DNA from: Pelagihabitans sp963760375
Lineage (GTDB): Bacteria > Bacteroidota > Bacteroidia > Flavobacteriales > Flavobacteriaceae
Length of the DNA stretch: 64,000 bases
Direction: 5' to 3'
NCBI GenBank assembly: GCA_963760375.1
Contig: CAVXCS010000005.1
Location: forward strand, 1,054,001 to 1,118,000
Part shown: in pieces, positions 53,344 through 62,714 of the stretch
Position numbering within the stretch: the stretch's first letter is position 1
Layout: each line of letters begins with the position of its first letter
The notes under the pieces: model-generated
What the model saw: the letters and a program-made list of their open reading frames with translations, nothing else
Told to the model about the DNA's origin: nothing
The model's database searches: none
Program-made: the position numbers and the translations under genes

Positions 53344-54603
53344 ATGAGAGATTTGTTCGATAGGATTATAGAAAATAAAGGCCCTTTGGGAAAATGGGCA
53401 TCACAAGCCGAAGGCTATTTTGTTTTCCCGAAACTGGAGGGCCCCATTTCCAATAGAATGAAATTTCAGGGCAAGGATGTTATCACTTGGAGTATCAATG
53501 ATTATTTGGGCTTGGCCAGTTTGCCCGAAATAAGAAAGGTCGATGCGGATGCGGCGGCCGAGCATGGTGCGGCATACCCTATGGGTGCCCGTATGATGAG
53601 CGGACATACCGATTTTCACGAACAATTGGAAAAGGAATTGGCCGCTTTTGTGAACAAGGAAGCAGCGTATCTTCTGAATTTTGGATATCAAGGGATCATG
53701 TCGGCCATCGACGCCTTGGTTTCAAAAGACGATATCATTGTTTATGATGTTGATTCACACGCCTGTATCATAGATGGGGTGCGCTTGCATATGGGGAAAC
53801 GTTTTACCTTCAAGCACAACGACATAGAAAGTTTGGAAAAAAACCTGGATAGGGCCACAAAAATGGCCGAACAGACCGGGGGAGGTATCTTGGTTATTTC
53901 GGAAGGTGTTTTTGGCATGAGGGGGGAACAGGGCAAATTAAGGGAGATCGTCGCCTTAAAGAAAAAATATAACTTCAGATTGCTGGTCGATGATGCCCAT
54001 GGTTTTGGAACTTTGGGAAAAACAGGAGCCGGGGCAGGTGAGGAGCAGGGCATTCAGGATGATATCGATGTATATTTTGCCACTTTCGCCAAATCAATGG
54101 CGGGAATCGGTGCCTTTTTGGCCGCAGACCAGGAAATCATCAACTATTTGAAATACAATCTACGGTCACAGATGTTCGCCAAGTCATTGCCCATGATTTA
54201 CGTCAAAGGCGCATTGAAACGATTGGACATGATGCGTACCCAGCCCGAAATGAAGGCCAAATTATGGGAGAATGTCAATGCTCTTCAAAACGGGCTCAAG
54301 GCAAGGGGCTTCAATATAGGCAATACCAATACCTGTGTTACCCCCGTATATTTGAACGGTAGCATACCCGAAGCAATGGCCTTGGTGAAGGATTTAAGGG
54401 AAAATTATGGTATTTTCTGTTCCATTGTGGTTTACCCTGTGATTCCCAAAGGCCTTATTTTGTTGCGGATGATTCCCACTGCGACCCATACCATGGAAGA
54501 CATTCAAGAAACCCTGGAAGCATTTTCAGCGATACGGGAACGGCTTGAGAACGGAACTTACAAAAGACTTTCGGCAGCTGTTGCGGCTGCAATGGGAGAG
54601 TAG
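53344..54603 (+). CDS. Alpha-oxoamine synthase family PLP enzyme, possible serine palmitoyltransferase
   Basis: A 419-residue fold-type I enzyme of the 2-amino-3-ketobutyrate-CoA ligase / 8-amino-7-oxononanoate synthase / serine palmitoyltransferase group. Motifs: YPMGARMMSGHTDFHEQLEK (substrate-binding), NFGYQGIMSAIDALVSKDD, VYDVDSHACIIDGVRLHMGK (His stacking on PLP), RLLVDDAHGFGTLGKTGAGA (PLP-binding Asp) and YFATFAKSMAGIGAFLAADQ (Schiff-base Lys). Bacteroidota make sphingolipids with an enzyme of this class, and the N-terminus (RDLFDRIIENKGPLGKWASQ) resembles that group more than KBL or BioF, but the assignment is an inference. Starts at 53344; a longer open frame reaches back over the promoter. 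Confidence 0.8.
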   Translation: MRDLFDRIIENKGPLGKWASQAEGYFVFPKLEGPISNRMKFQGKDVITWSINDYLGLASLPEIRKVDADAAAEHGAAYPMGARMMSGHTDFHEQLEKELAAFVNKEAAYLLNFGYQGIMSAIDALVSKDDIIVYDVDSHACIIDGVRLHMGKRFTFKHNDIESLEKNLDRATKMAEQTGGGILVISEGVFGMRGEQGKLREIVALKKKYNFRLLVDDAHGFGTLGKTGAGAGEEQGIQDDIDVYFATFAKSMAGIGAFLAADQEIINYLKYNLRSQMFAKSLPMIYVKGALKRLDMMRTQPEMKAKLWENVNALQNGLKARGFNIGNTNTCVTPVYLNGSIPEAMALVKDLRENYGIFCSIVVYPVIPKGLILLRMIPTATHTMEDIQETLEAFSAIRERLENGTYKRLSAAVAAAMGE

Positions 54604-54631
54604 CAATACCTTTCCAGGGCATCAACAAGTT

Positions 54632-55753
54632 TTATACCAACGCTTTTCTGAAGGTCGCCCTGCGTTTGTAGACCACCGGATCAAAATGTTTCCACATCTG
54701 TCGTATCGCCACATTATCTTCCAGTTCGGGCGTCCGATAACACATTTCGATCTTCTTTTTTGAGAAAGTCTTATAATATTCATTGAAAATGATTGCGGTT
54801 ACCCCCTTGTTTTGGTATTCGGGATGGATGCCGATAAGATAGAAATAGACGTCTTTGTTGTTTTTTCGGGCCATGAGTAGATGGTAGATTCCAAAAGGAA
54901 ACAATTTACCGTTCGCTTTTTGCAAAGCTTTTGAATACGAGGGCATTACAATGGCAAAAGCAATCAGCTGATCTTCCTTGTCAAGGATAAATTTAATATA
55001 TTCGGGATTGATGAAACTGAGGTATTTTTTTTTAAAATAAGCCTTTTGAACTTCTGTGATCGGCACAAATGAGGAAAGACTCGAATAGGTTTCATTGAAC
55101 AGGTCGAACATCTTATCGGCCATGGGCATGAGTTCCTTGGTTTTCGTGAAATTCACTTCCCTGAGGCCATAACGACGTTTGATAAGTTCGTTCAATTTGG
55201 TAAAGAGGGCCGGATCGGCATTTTTACTTGGAAACTTATTTTCCAAATACCCTTTTTCCTTCACAAAACCCAAACGTTCGTAGTGGCCCACATAGTAGGC
55301 ATGGTTGTACCATGTGATCATGCTCCCAATATGGTCGAATCCTTCGGTGAGCACCCCAACTTTATCCAAATTGGAAAAGCCTACGGGGCCTTCCATAAAT
55401 TCAAGGTTCTGCTGTGTTCCAATTTCTGCAACTTTTTGGATAAGGGCTTCGGAGACTTCGGTATCGTCTACAAAATCGAACCATCCGAAGCGCATTTTCT
55501 TGATGTGTTGTTGGTCGACTTCCAACCAATTGATGATCGCGGCCACCCGACCTACCAGAGCACCATTTTTATAGGCAAGAAAAAAACGGGCATCTGCATT
55601 TTTGAACGCGGGATTCTTGGTTTTGTCAAAAGCCTCCATCTCATCGGAGATGATAGGGGGAACCCAGTAAGGGGAACCTTTGTAAAGTGAAAAGGGAAAG
55701 GTTACAAATTGCTTGATTTCCGGTTTGGTGAGGGCTTCTTTGATCGTGACCAT
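54632..55753 (-). CDS. GNAT-like protein, YghO-type (about 370 residues)
   Basis: A 373-residue protein of the long GNAT-like group sometimes called YghO. The N-terminal half starts KEALTKPEIKQFVTFPFSLY and PPIISDEMEAFDKTKNPAF; an acyl-CoA-like fold is suggested by ARFFLAYKNGALVGRVAAII; the C-terminal half repeats a similar pattern with YFYLIGIHPEYQNKGVTAII, an R/Q-x-x-G-x-A-like acetyl-CoA loop. Substrate unknown. It is convergent with the AOS-family gene, 28 nt apart; similar pairs are common in Bacteroidota and may reflect lipid metabolism. Confidence 0.75.
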   Translation of the reverse strand: MVTIKEALTKPEIKQFVTFPFSLYKGSPYWVPPIISDEMEAFDKTKNPAFKNADARFFLAYKNGALVGRVAAIINWLEVDQQHIKKMRFGWFDFVDDTEVSEALIQKVAEIGTQQNLEFMEGPVGFSNLDKVGVLTEGFDHIGSMITWYNHAYYVGHYERLGFVKEKGYLENKFPSKNADPALFTKLNELIKRRYGLREVNFTKTKELMPMADKMFDLFNETYSSLSSFVPITEVQKAYFKKKYLSFINPEYIKFILDKEDQLIAFAIVMPSYSKALQKANGKLFPFGIYHLLMARKNNKDVYFYLIGIHPEYQNKGVTAIIFNEYYKTFSKKKIEMCYRTPELEDNVAIRQMWKHFDPVVYKRRATFRKALV

Positions 55754-55894
55754 GAATTGGGTATTTCAGGATCAATATTAGCGATTATTGACTAGAGGAA
55801 GAAATAAGTGGGCCTAATTTTGAAGAAGCTGTAGCCGACCCAGCTTAAATCTAAAAAGCAATATTTTAGGCACAACATCAATGATTTTTAACGC

Positions 55895-56926
55895 TCAACT
55901 GCCGTCTTTTTTCAATTTTCGCAACTGTTTTTTAGTAGGGCCCAAATCGATGTCCTCGGCACCCTTTCCTTTATTGCGTCCTTTGCGGTTTTTCTTTTTC
56001 TTTTTCATGCTGTTCTTTTGAATGGGTCCGCCATTCTCCCCACCATTCTGTTCATCTATGGCTATCGGCTTGTCTTGATGAAAATCAATGCGATACGAGG
56101 CCCCCAGCGTAACGAATACACGTGAAGGGGTATTTTTGAAACTAGCCCCCATATTGATGTCTGCCTGAAGATTATCGGCTATCAAGTGGGCCACCCCGCC
56201 ACGCAGGAGGACATCTGAATATCGGTCGCTCTTGATGCCCTGATTTTCCACGAAAACGCTCCATTTCGGGTCGCGAAATGCATGCGACAGGGAAACCAGG
56301 TAACTCAATTCAGGGAAATCACTGGAAATTCGGTCATAGGCAATATTCGATATCAGCACAAAGCGAGGGGTAAGTTTGCTTTGGGTAGCTACCATCGCAC
56401 GGTACGATATCGTGGGATCGCCCACATAAAATGGATTGTCGCCCAAGTTAAAGGTGGCACCTCCATAGACCGAGACGGAAGGAATCAGGTTTTTAAACTT
56501 AAAGCCATAATTGGCTTTCCAACTATACAGATTGGGTTTGTCCCGTTCTGGATCTTTGAACCGGTCGTAAATTAAATATTTGAGCCCGATCCTATTTCTG
56601 GAAAAATCGGTAAGGCTTGCGGAACTGGCGGTATTCCCGAATGTGATGTTCTGATTTTGAAAACTTCCTTCCCAGTTCAATTCGAGTTCTTCGAACAACA
56701 GCCCATATCGCAATGAAAGATCGGTACCCCAGATATCGCTTTGGGTATTGAGTGTCGAATGATCGCTTTGTTCATAAAAAAGCCCGGCTTCCAATTGAAC
56801 GACATTTTTCCCAACAGCGTAAGCACTCACAGAAAGTCCGGGGCGATTGGAGTTGATGACATCGGTATATTGGGCCAGCCCCAAAACGGGCAACATTGCA
56901 ACGATCAAAGATTTAAAGTACTTCAT
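55895..56926 (-). CDS. Outer-membrane transporter-type barrel protein with polybasic tail
   Basis: A 343-residue protein with signal peptide (FKSLIVAMLPVLGLAQY) and a run of amphipathic strands typical of the phenol-degradation MetA-like transporter barrel (VINSNRPGLSVSAYAVGKNV, LSLRYGLLFEELELNWEGSF, LGASYRIDFHQDK). Residues 285-343 form a hydrophilic tail with Lys/Arg clusters (MKKKKKNRKGRNKGKG) and ends KKQLRKLKKDGS. The barrel part would be in the outer membrane; the tail location is unclear. Substrate unknown. Confidence 0.72.
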   Translation of the reverse strand: MKYFKSLIVAMLPVLGLAQYTDVINSNRPGLSVSAYAVGKNVVQLEAGLFYEQSDHSTLNTQSDIWGTDLSLRYGLLFEELELNWEGSFQNQNITFGNTASSASLTDFSRNRIGLKYLIYDRFKDPERDKPNLYSWKANYGFKFKNLIPSVSVYGGATFNLGDNPFYVGDPTISYRAMVATQSKLTPRFVLISNIAYDRISSDFPELSYLVSLSHAFRDPKWSVFVENQGIKSDRYSDVLLRGGVAHLIADNLQADINMGASFKNTPSRVFVTLGASYRIDFHQDKPIAIDEQNGGENGGPIQKNSMKKKKKNRKGRNKGKGAEDIDLGPTKKQLRKLKKDGS

Positions 56927-57146
56927 ACTGGTTTCTACTTAGGATTGCACCGTTTTAAAGTGCTGTTCGAGCAAGGATTAGGTTTTTTTTGTGCCAATTT
57001 CGAAGCGTACCATCGTTTTGCACTGCAATCGGTATTTGAATTTCGAAACCGTATATGGTCCTTTTTGACCTTTGATTTGACCAGCTTGCCCTTGCCTTTT
57101 ATTATATTTTTAAGACTTTTGCCTCTCGTTTAAAACGTGATAATTG

Positions 57147-57154
57147 TACTTTTG
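57147..57154 (+). promoter_or_regulatory. TAnnTTTG -7 box of the DUF4834-yfhO operon
   Basis: TACTTTTG, an exact match, 21 nt before the DUF4834 ATG. A TTTG at 57118-57121 is 25 nt upstream, slightly long for a -33 spacer. Confidence 0.5.
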
Positions 57155-57175
57155 ATATATTAAAGTGTAAAAAAT

Positions 57176-57439
57176 ATGGGTTTATTAAAAGCGGTACTGA
57201 TCATTTTATTGATTTATTACCTGTTTAAAATATTGTTTAGGATCTTTGCGCCCAAGCTTTTTGGCTATGCGCTTAAGAAAACCGAGGCACGATTTAGGGA
57301 ACAATTCGGTGAGTTTTCAAATGATGGAAGTACTTCCAACGAAACAGACCAGCGTACCATCTTCAGTAAGAAAAAAGGACAAAAAAGCAATCCTGACAAA
57401 AATGTTGGAGAATATATCGACTTTGAGGAAGTCGATTGA
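57176..57439 (+). CDS. DUF4834 family small membrane protein
   Basis: An 87-residue protein with one N-terminal membrane span (LLKAVLIILLIYYLFKILFR), then a basic amphipathic segment (KLFGYALKKTEARFREQFGE) and an acidic C-terminus DEYIDFEEVD-like (EYIDFEEVD). The layout matches DUF4834, a family restricted largely to Bacteroidota, without known function. It is 43 nt before yfhO and is probably cotranscribed with it. Confidence 0.8.
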   Translation: MGLLKAVLIILLIYYLFKILFRIFAPKLFGYALKKTEARFREQFGEFSNDGSTSNETDQRTIFSKKKGQKSNPDKNVGEYIDFEEVD

Positions 57440-57482
57440 TTAATTTAGCGGATAACCAACGAACCAACCCCTGCAAAAATCA

Positions 57483-59924
57483 ATGAAAAGTGGTTTAAAA
57501 GCATTCTTTGTACATTTTTTTGTTACCGTTTTCTTCGTCATCGTCGCCGTGTCTTACTTCCATCCGGTGCTTCAGGGAAAGGTCATTTTTCAGTCAGACA
57601 TCGCCCAGTACACGGGCATGGCAAAAGAACAAAACGATTTTCGAAAGAAAACCGGGCAAGAACCCTATTGGACCAATAGCGCCTTTGGGGGTATGCCCAC
57701 TTATCAGTTGGGGGCTTATTATCCAAATGATTATGTAAAAAAATTGGACAGGCTGATAAGATTCTTGCCCAGGCCTGCGGATTACCTGTTCATATACCTT
57801 CTGGGTTTTTATATTTTGCTCAGCTGCCTAAAGGTCGATTTCCGGCTGGCCGTGCTCGGGGCTCTGGCCTTTGGGTTTTCCACCTATTTGATCATTATCT
57901 TGGGGGTGGGGCATAATGCCAAGGCACATGCCATTGGTTACTTGCCGATGCTACTTGGTGGCATTGTACTGGTCTTTAGGAAAAAATACCTGTGGGGCTT
58001 TGTGCTCACCGCGGTCGCCATGGCCCTTGAGGTAGGGGCGAACCACTATCAAATGACCTACTATTTTATGCTTTTGGTGCTTTTGTTGGGTCTGGCCCAG
58101 TTGGTCGATGCCATAAAGAAAAGGGAACTGAAGCACTTTGGTATCTCCGTCGGAATTTTGGTATTTGCCGTTGCACTTGGCATTTCTGCGAACGCAGCAA
58201 GCTTGATGGCCACAAAAGAGTATGCCGATTGGAGTACAAGGGGCAAGTCGGAGCTGACCGTAGACGCCCTGGGCAATAAAAAGGACAAGTTGGGAGGGCT
58301 CGACAAAGAATATATAACCCAATACAGTTATGGGATCGCAGAATCGATGAATCTGTTCGTCCCCCGACTTTTTGGGGGCAGCAATGCGGAAGACCTAGGG
58401 GAAAATTCAACCACCTTCGCCTATGTGGTCGATAAGGATGTTCCCAAGAATACCGCGCTGCAATATTTCGGATCCCTACCGCTCTATTGGGGCGATCAAC
58501 CCGGAGTGGCTGCTCCAGCGTATATCGGAGCCATTGTCTTTTTTCTATTTTTGATGGGCCTGATTTTGGTGAAAGGCCAAACCAAATGGTGGCTATTGGC
58601 CGGGGTAGTCATGTCATTGATGCTTTCTTGGGGCAAGAATTTCGGACTGCTGACCGATTTCATGATCGACCACTTTCCCCTTTATGACAAATTCAGGGCG
58701 GTTTCCTCCATTCAGGTAATCTTGGAGCTCTGTGCACCTGTGCTGGGCATTTTGGGACTAGCAGCACTTTTTGATACAACGATCGAAAGCAAGTCAAAAC
58801 TCAAGGCGTTGAAAATCGCATTTTTGGGGATATTGGGATGGGTAATCGCACTTTTTTTATTGAAGGGCATGTTCGATTTTACCGCCCCTTCCGACGAGCG
58901 ATTTAAGTTGACCGGGATGGAACAATTGCCGGAAATGATCCGACTAGATCGCAAGGCGGTGTACAATAGCGATCTATTGCGTTCAATGATCTATGTTTTC
59001 CTGGCCGCACTTACCATATGGTTCTATCTGAAATCCAAAATCGGCCAAAATGTACTGGCGGTGGTCCTTGGAATTTTGATCATTTCCGATTTGGTGGGGG
59101 TCGATTTACGGTATGTGAACAAGGAAGATTTTGTGACCAAACGCACCATGTCCGAGCCATTTCCCGAAACGGCAGCCGATAAGCAGATCGATAGCGATGA
59201 AGGGGTATTCAGGGTCTACGATCCCGAAGAAGGACTCAACGGCGCCCGCACCTCCTATTATCACCAGTCGATCGGGGGTTATCACGCCGCCAAACCGGCA
59301 GCGTTGCAGGACTTGTTCGAATTTCATATCTATAAAGCGAATATGGGCGTATTGAACATGCTCAATGTTAAATATGTCCTGCAAACCGATGAAGAAGGGA
59401 AGACTTATCCCGCATTGAATCCAGATGCGAACGGAAATGCGTGGTTCATCCATGATGTGATGCCCGTCAACAGTGCCGACCGGGAAATCTCCGCTTTGGA
59501 CACGATCGACACCAAAAAAGTAGCTGTGGTCAACACCGAGCAATTTCCGGAAATCGATCAATTCAATTTTCAGGTAGATTCAACCGCCTCGATAGAATTG
59601 ACCAAATATGAACCCAACGAACTTACCTACCGTGCCAACAATAGCCAAGCAGGGATGGTGGTATTTTCCGAGATGTACTATCCGAAGGGTTGGAATGCGT
59701 ATATCGATGGCAAGCTTTCACCCATTTTTAAGGCCAATTACGCCTTGCGTGCCCTTAGGGTACCTGCCGGTCAACATCTGATCGAATTTAAATTTCAACC
59801 CACCGTGGTTACGGAAGGAAGCCAAATTTCTTTGGCGAGTTCCGCCATTCTCGCCCTTGTTGTTTTGGGAGGGCTATTTTTCTCATTTTGGCGATCCCGT
59901 AAAGCGGGTAAAACAACATCTTGA
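57483..59924 (+). CDS. YfhO family polytopic membrane protein
   Basis: An 813-residue protein with about twelve membrane spans in the first 520 residues (FFVHFFVTVFFVIVAVSYF, YLFIYLLGFYILLSCLKV, VILELCAPVLGILGLAALF) and a large C-terminal extracytoplasmic domain (YHQSIGGYHAAKPAALQDLF, VVFSEMYYPKGWNAYIDGKL). YfhO proteins have GT-C-type glycosyltransferase architecture and, in Bacillus, take part in adding sugars to lipoteichoic acid. Its stop overlaps the next gene by TGATG, forming a coupled three-gene glycan unit. A role in lipid-linked saccharide transfer is inferred. Confidence 0.9.
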   Translation: MKSGLKAFFVHFFVTVFFVIVAVSYFHPVLQGKVIFQSDIAQYTGMAKEQNDFRKKTGQEPYWTNSAFGGMPTYQLGAYYPNDYVKKLDRLIRFLPRPADYLFIYLLGFYILLSCLKVDFRLAVLGALAFGFSTYLIIILGVGHNAKAHAIGYLPMLLGGIVLVFRKKYLWGFVLTAVAMALEVGANHYQMTYYFMLLVLLLGLAQLVDAIKKRELKHFGISVGILVFAVALGISANAASLMATKEYADWSTRGKSELTVDALGNKKDKLGGLDKEYITQYSYGIAESMNLFVPRLFGGSNAEDLGENSTTFAYVVDKDVPKNTALQYFGSLPLYWGDQPGVAAPAYIGAIVFFLFLMGLILVKGQTKWWLLAGVVMSLMLSWGKNFGLLTDFMIDHFPLYDKFRAVSSIQVILELCAPVLGILGLAALFDTTIESKSKLKALKIAFLGILGWVIALFLLKGMFDFTAPSDERFKLTGMEQLPEMIRLDRKAVYNSDLLRSMIYVFLAALTIWFYLKSKIGQNVLAVVLGILIISDLVGVDLRYVNKEDFVTKRTMSEPFPETAADKQIDSDEGVFRVYDPEEGLNGARTSYYHQSIGGYHAAKPAALQDLFEFHIYKANMGVLNMLNVKYVLQTDEEGKTYPALNPDANGNAWFIHDVMPVNSADREISALDTIDTKKVAVVNTEQFPEIDQFNFQVDSTASIELTKYEPNELTYRANNSQAGMVVFSEMYYPKGWNAYIDGKLSPIFKANYALRALRVPAGQHLIEFKFQPTVVTEGSQISLASSAILALVVLGGLFFSFWRSRKAGKTTS

Positions 59925-61198
59925 TGAAGAAGGTGCTGATCATCAGCTACTATTGGCCACCGGCCGGAGGCCCCGGGGTACAGCGATGGTTAAAGTTCGT
60001 AAAATACCTTCGCGATTTTGATATCGACCCCATCGTGTATGTGCCCGAAAACCCCCATTATCCCATCCGCGACACCACACTTTTGTCGGAAATCCCCAAA
60101 GGCATCACCCTCCTTAAACGTCCCATTTTTGAACCTTATGCGCTGGCATCGTTGGTTTCATCCAAAAAAACGAGACGTATTAGTTCCGGGGTTATCGACA
60201 CAAAGAACCAAACCTTCCTTGAGAAAACGCTGCTATGGATCAGGGGCAATTTTTTTATTCCGGATGCGAGAAAATATTGGGTCAGGCCCTCGATCAAGTA
60301 TCTGGGCAAAATATTGGAACAAGAAAATATTGCAACCATTGTTACGACCGGCCCCCCGCATAGTGTTCACTTGATAGGATATGGTTTAAAGCAACGGCAT
60401 CAGGTTAAATGGGTTGCCGATTTTAGGGACCCATGGACAAGTATTGGCTACCACAACAAATTGAAATTAACGGCTTATGCCCGTAAAAAGCATCAAATGT
60501 TGGAACGCACTGTACTGCATACTGCCGACCATATCATCGCGACCAGCAATCATACCAAGCTCGAGTTTCAAAAAATAACCGAAAGGCCCATTAGTGTCAT
60601 TACCAACGGATTTGACCTAGCGCTCGACCAACCTGCGCCAACATTGGACGAAAAGTTCACCCTTTCCCATATCGGATCGCTGCTTTCCGGCCGAAATCCC
60701 AAAAACCTTTGGAAGGTGCTATCAGAAATGGTAAGGGCATCTGAAGATTTTAAAAACAGTGTACAAATTGATCTGGTCGGGGTGGTCAGCCCAGAAATAT
60801 TGGACGACCTCGACAGAAATGGATTGGCACCTTATACCAAAACGCTGGGCTATCTCACCCACCAGGAGGCTGTCCAAAAACAGCGGCGATCGCAGGTCTT
60901 GCTGTTGCTCGAAATCGATTCTGAAGTGACCCAGGGCATCATTCCGGGGAAATTGTTCGAATACCTCGCCTCGAATAGACCGATATTGGGAATCGGTCCT
61001 CCGCATTGGGAAGCCGGGGAAATCATCGAACAGACGAAAACGGGTAAGGTATTTGACCATACCGCGGAAGATGCATTAAAAAGTGTAATTTGGGATTGGT
61101 TCGAAAAATATCGGAGCAACAGCCTAAAGGTAACCGGAGTTGGCATCCAAGACTATAGCCGTCGGGCGCTGACCGAAAAACTGGCCAAGTATTTATAA
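59924..61198 (+). CDS. Glycosyltransferase family 4-like protein
   Basis: A 424-residue GT-B glycosyltransferase. The N-terminal half begins KKVLIISYYWPPAGGPGVQR, with the glycine-rich acceptor loop, and has WVADFRDPWTSIGY. The C-terminal half has ISVITNGFDLALDQPAPTLD and a nucleotide-sugar loop around IIPGKLFEYLASNRPILGIG with the EEx7E-like Glu replaced by the family's K-L-F-E-Y. Donor and acceptor unknown. Start shares a base with the yfhO stop and its own stop shares a base with the flippase ATG (TAATG), so all three are coupled. Confidence 0.88.
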   Translation: MKKVLIISYYWPPAGGPGVQRWLKFVKYLRDFDIDPIVYVPENPHYPIRDTTLLSEIPKGITLLKRPIFEPYALASLVSSKKTRRISSGVIDTKNQTFLEKTLLWIRGNFFIPDARKYWVRPSIKYLGKILEQENIATIVTTGPPHSVHLIGYGLKQRHQVKWVADFRDPWTSIGYHNKLKLTAYARKKHQMLERTVLHTADHIIATSNHTKLEFQKITERPISVITNGFDLALDQPAPTLDEKFTLSHIGSLLSGRNPKNLWKVLSEMVRASEDFKNSVQIDLVGVVSPEILDDLDRNGLAPYTKTLGYLTHQEAVQKQRRSQVLLLLEIDSEVTQGIIPGKLFEYLASNRPILGIGPPHWEAGEIIEQTKTGKVFDHTAEDALKSVIWDWFEKYRSNSLKVTGVGIQDYSRRALTEKLAKYL

Positions 61199-62658
61199 TG
61201 GGTATCATTCTAAAACAGTCATTGAACAATACGATCATCACCTATTTGGGATTTGGGATCGGTGCCGTGAACGTGATGTTTTTGTATACCAATTTCATGT
61301 CCGACGCCTATTATGGCCTGATTAATGTGATCTTGTCGGCATCGGCCGTACTAATGCCATTACTGGCTTTTGGAGTGCCCAATGCCCTTGTAAAGTTTTA
61401 TAGCGCTTTTGAAAAGGAGCGTTCAAAAGATGGATTTTTGACCCTGATGTTGTTTTTGCCGTTGGTGTTGATCTTTCCCATTGGGCTTTTGACCTATTTG
61501 GCCAATGAAACCATAGGAAACTTCCTCTCCAAGGAAAATCCGATGGTAAAAGGCTATGTGTGGTATATTTTCTTGATCGGCATGGCCATGGCCTATTTTG
61601 AGGTTTTTTATGCCTGGGCAAGAATCCGTTTGAAATCGGTCTTCGGAAATTTCATGAAGGAAATCTTTTGCAGGGCAGGACAAACCCTCTTGCTGTTGCT
61701 GTTGTATTGGGATGTCATCACGATATCCTTCTTTTTAAAAGCCTTGGTCGGTTTTTATTTGGCGCGGACCGTGATCATGAAAATGTATGCCTTCCGTTTG
61801 CGCATGCCCAAAATTTCTTTCGACTGGCCCCAGAATACAACTTATATCATCAAATACAGCGCCTTGATCATTTTGGGGGGCTCAACCGCTATTGTGCTAT
61901 TGGAGGTCGATAAGGTAATGCTGAACCAATTCATCAAAATTGAAAACGTGGCCTATTACAGTGTCGCGAGTTTTATGGCGATGGCCATTGCGGTTCCGAC
62001 AAGATCGATGCATCAGATTACCTATCCCCTTACCGCTGAATTGCTGAACAAAAATGATCTTTCTTCCTTGAAATCCCTTTACCACAAAAGCTCCCTGACT
62101 TTGTTCATCATTTCTGGCCTATTGTTTATTTTGCTGCTACTCAATCTGGAGGATATCTATCAACTTTTGCCAACGAGCTATAGGGATGGTATCGTTATCG
62201 TGTTTTGGATCGGTTTGGCCAAACTTTATGATGCCATGATGGGAAACAATAATGCCATTTTATATAATTCGGACTATTATGTTTCCGTACTGCTCATGGG
62301 CGTTCTCTTGGCCATTCTTACGGTCTTTTTCAACCTTTGGCTTATTCCTAAATATGGGCTGGATGGGGCCGCCTACGCCAGTTTTGCCGCCTTTTTTATT
62401 TATAACACCATCAAACTCGTATTCGTACGATGGAAATATAATATGTATCCCTTCACCCTCGATACGTTTAGGGTTCTGGCGTTGCTTTTGTTAACAGTAT
62501 CCTTGTTTTACTATTTGCAATTTCCATTTCACCCCCTGGTCAATATTGCGATCAAAAGTCTTTTGATGACCGCACTATACTTGGGGGTACTGTTCAGGTT
62601 CAAGATATCTGAAGATGTGATCGGGGTACTTTCCAAATTTTTTAATCGAAAGGGCTGA
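61198..62658 (+). CDS. Oligosaccharide flippase family (Wzx-like) membrane protein
   Basis: A 486-residue MATE/Wzx-like transporter with about twelve to fourteen spans. The start MGIILKQSLNNTIITYLGFG and the conserved first motif NVMFLYTNFMSDAYYGLINV match polysaccharide export proteins (RfbX/Wzx), and a central motif LLEVDKVMLNQFIKIENVAY is the usual substrate-gating region. It probably flips a lipid-linked saccharide across the inner membrane. Its start overlaps the glycosyltransferase stop, so it belongs to the yfhO operon. A wzy polymerase is not visible. Confidence 0.9.
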   Translation: MGIILKQSLNNTIITYLGFGIGAVNVMFLYTNFMSDAYYGLINVILSASAVLMPLLAFGVPNALVKFYSAFEKERSKDGFLTLMLFLPLVLIFPIGLLTYLANETIGNFLSKENPMVKGYVWYIFLIGMAMAYFEVFYAWARIRLKSVFGNFMKEIFCRAGQTLLLLLLYWDVITISFFLKALVGFYLARTVIMKMYAFRLRMPKISFDWPQNTTYIIKYSALIILGGSTAIVLLEVDKVMLNQFIKIENVAYYSVASFMAMAIAVPTRSMHQITYPLTAELLNKNDLSSLKSLYHKSSLTLFIISGLLFILLLLNLEDIYQLLPTSYRDGIVIVFWIGLAKLYDAMMGNNNAILYNSDYYVSVLLMGVLLAILTVFFNLWLIPKYGLDGAAYASFAAFFIYNTIKLVFVRWKYNMYPFTLDTFRVLALLLLTVSLFYYLQFPFHPLVNIAIKSLLMTALYLGVLFRFKISEDVIGVLSKFFNRKG

Positions 62659-62714
62659 TGTTCCCAATCGAATGGTGCTGATAGATTCCTTGTGGTCTGA
62701 TCTGAAGCGCTTGC

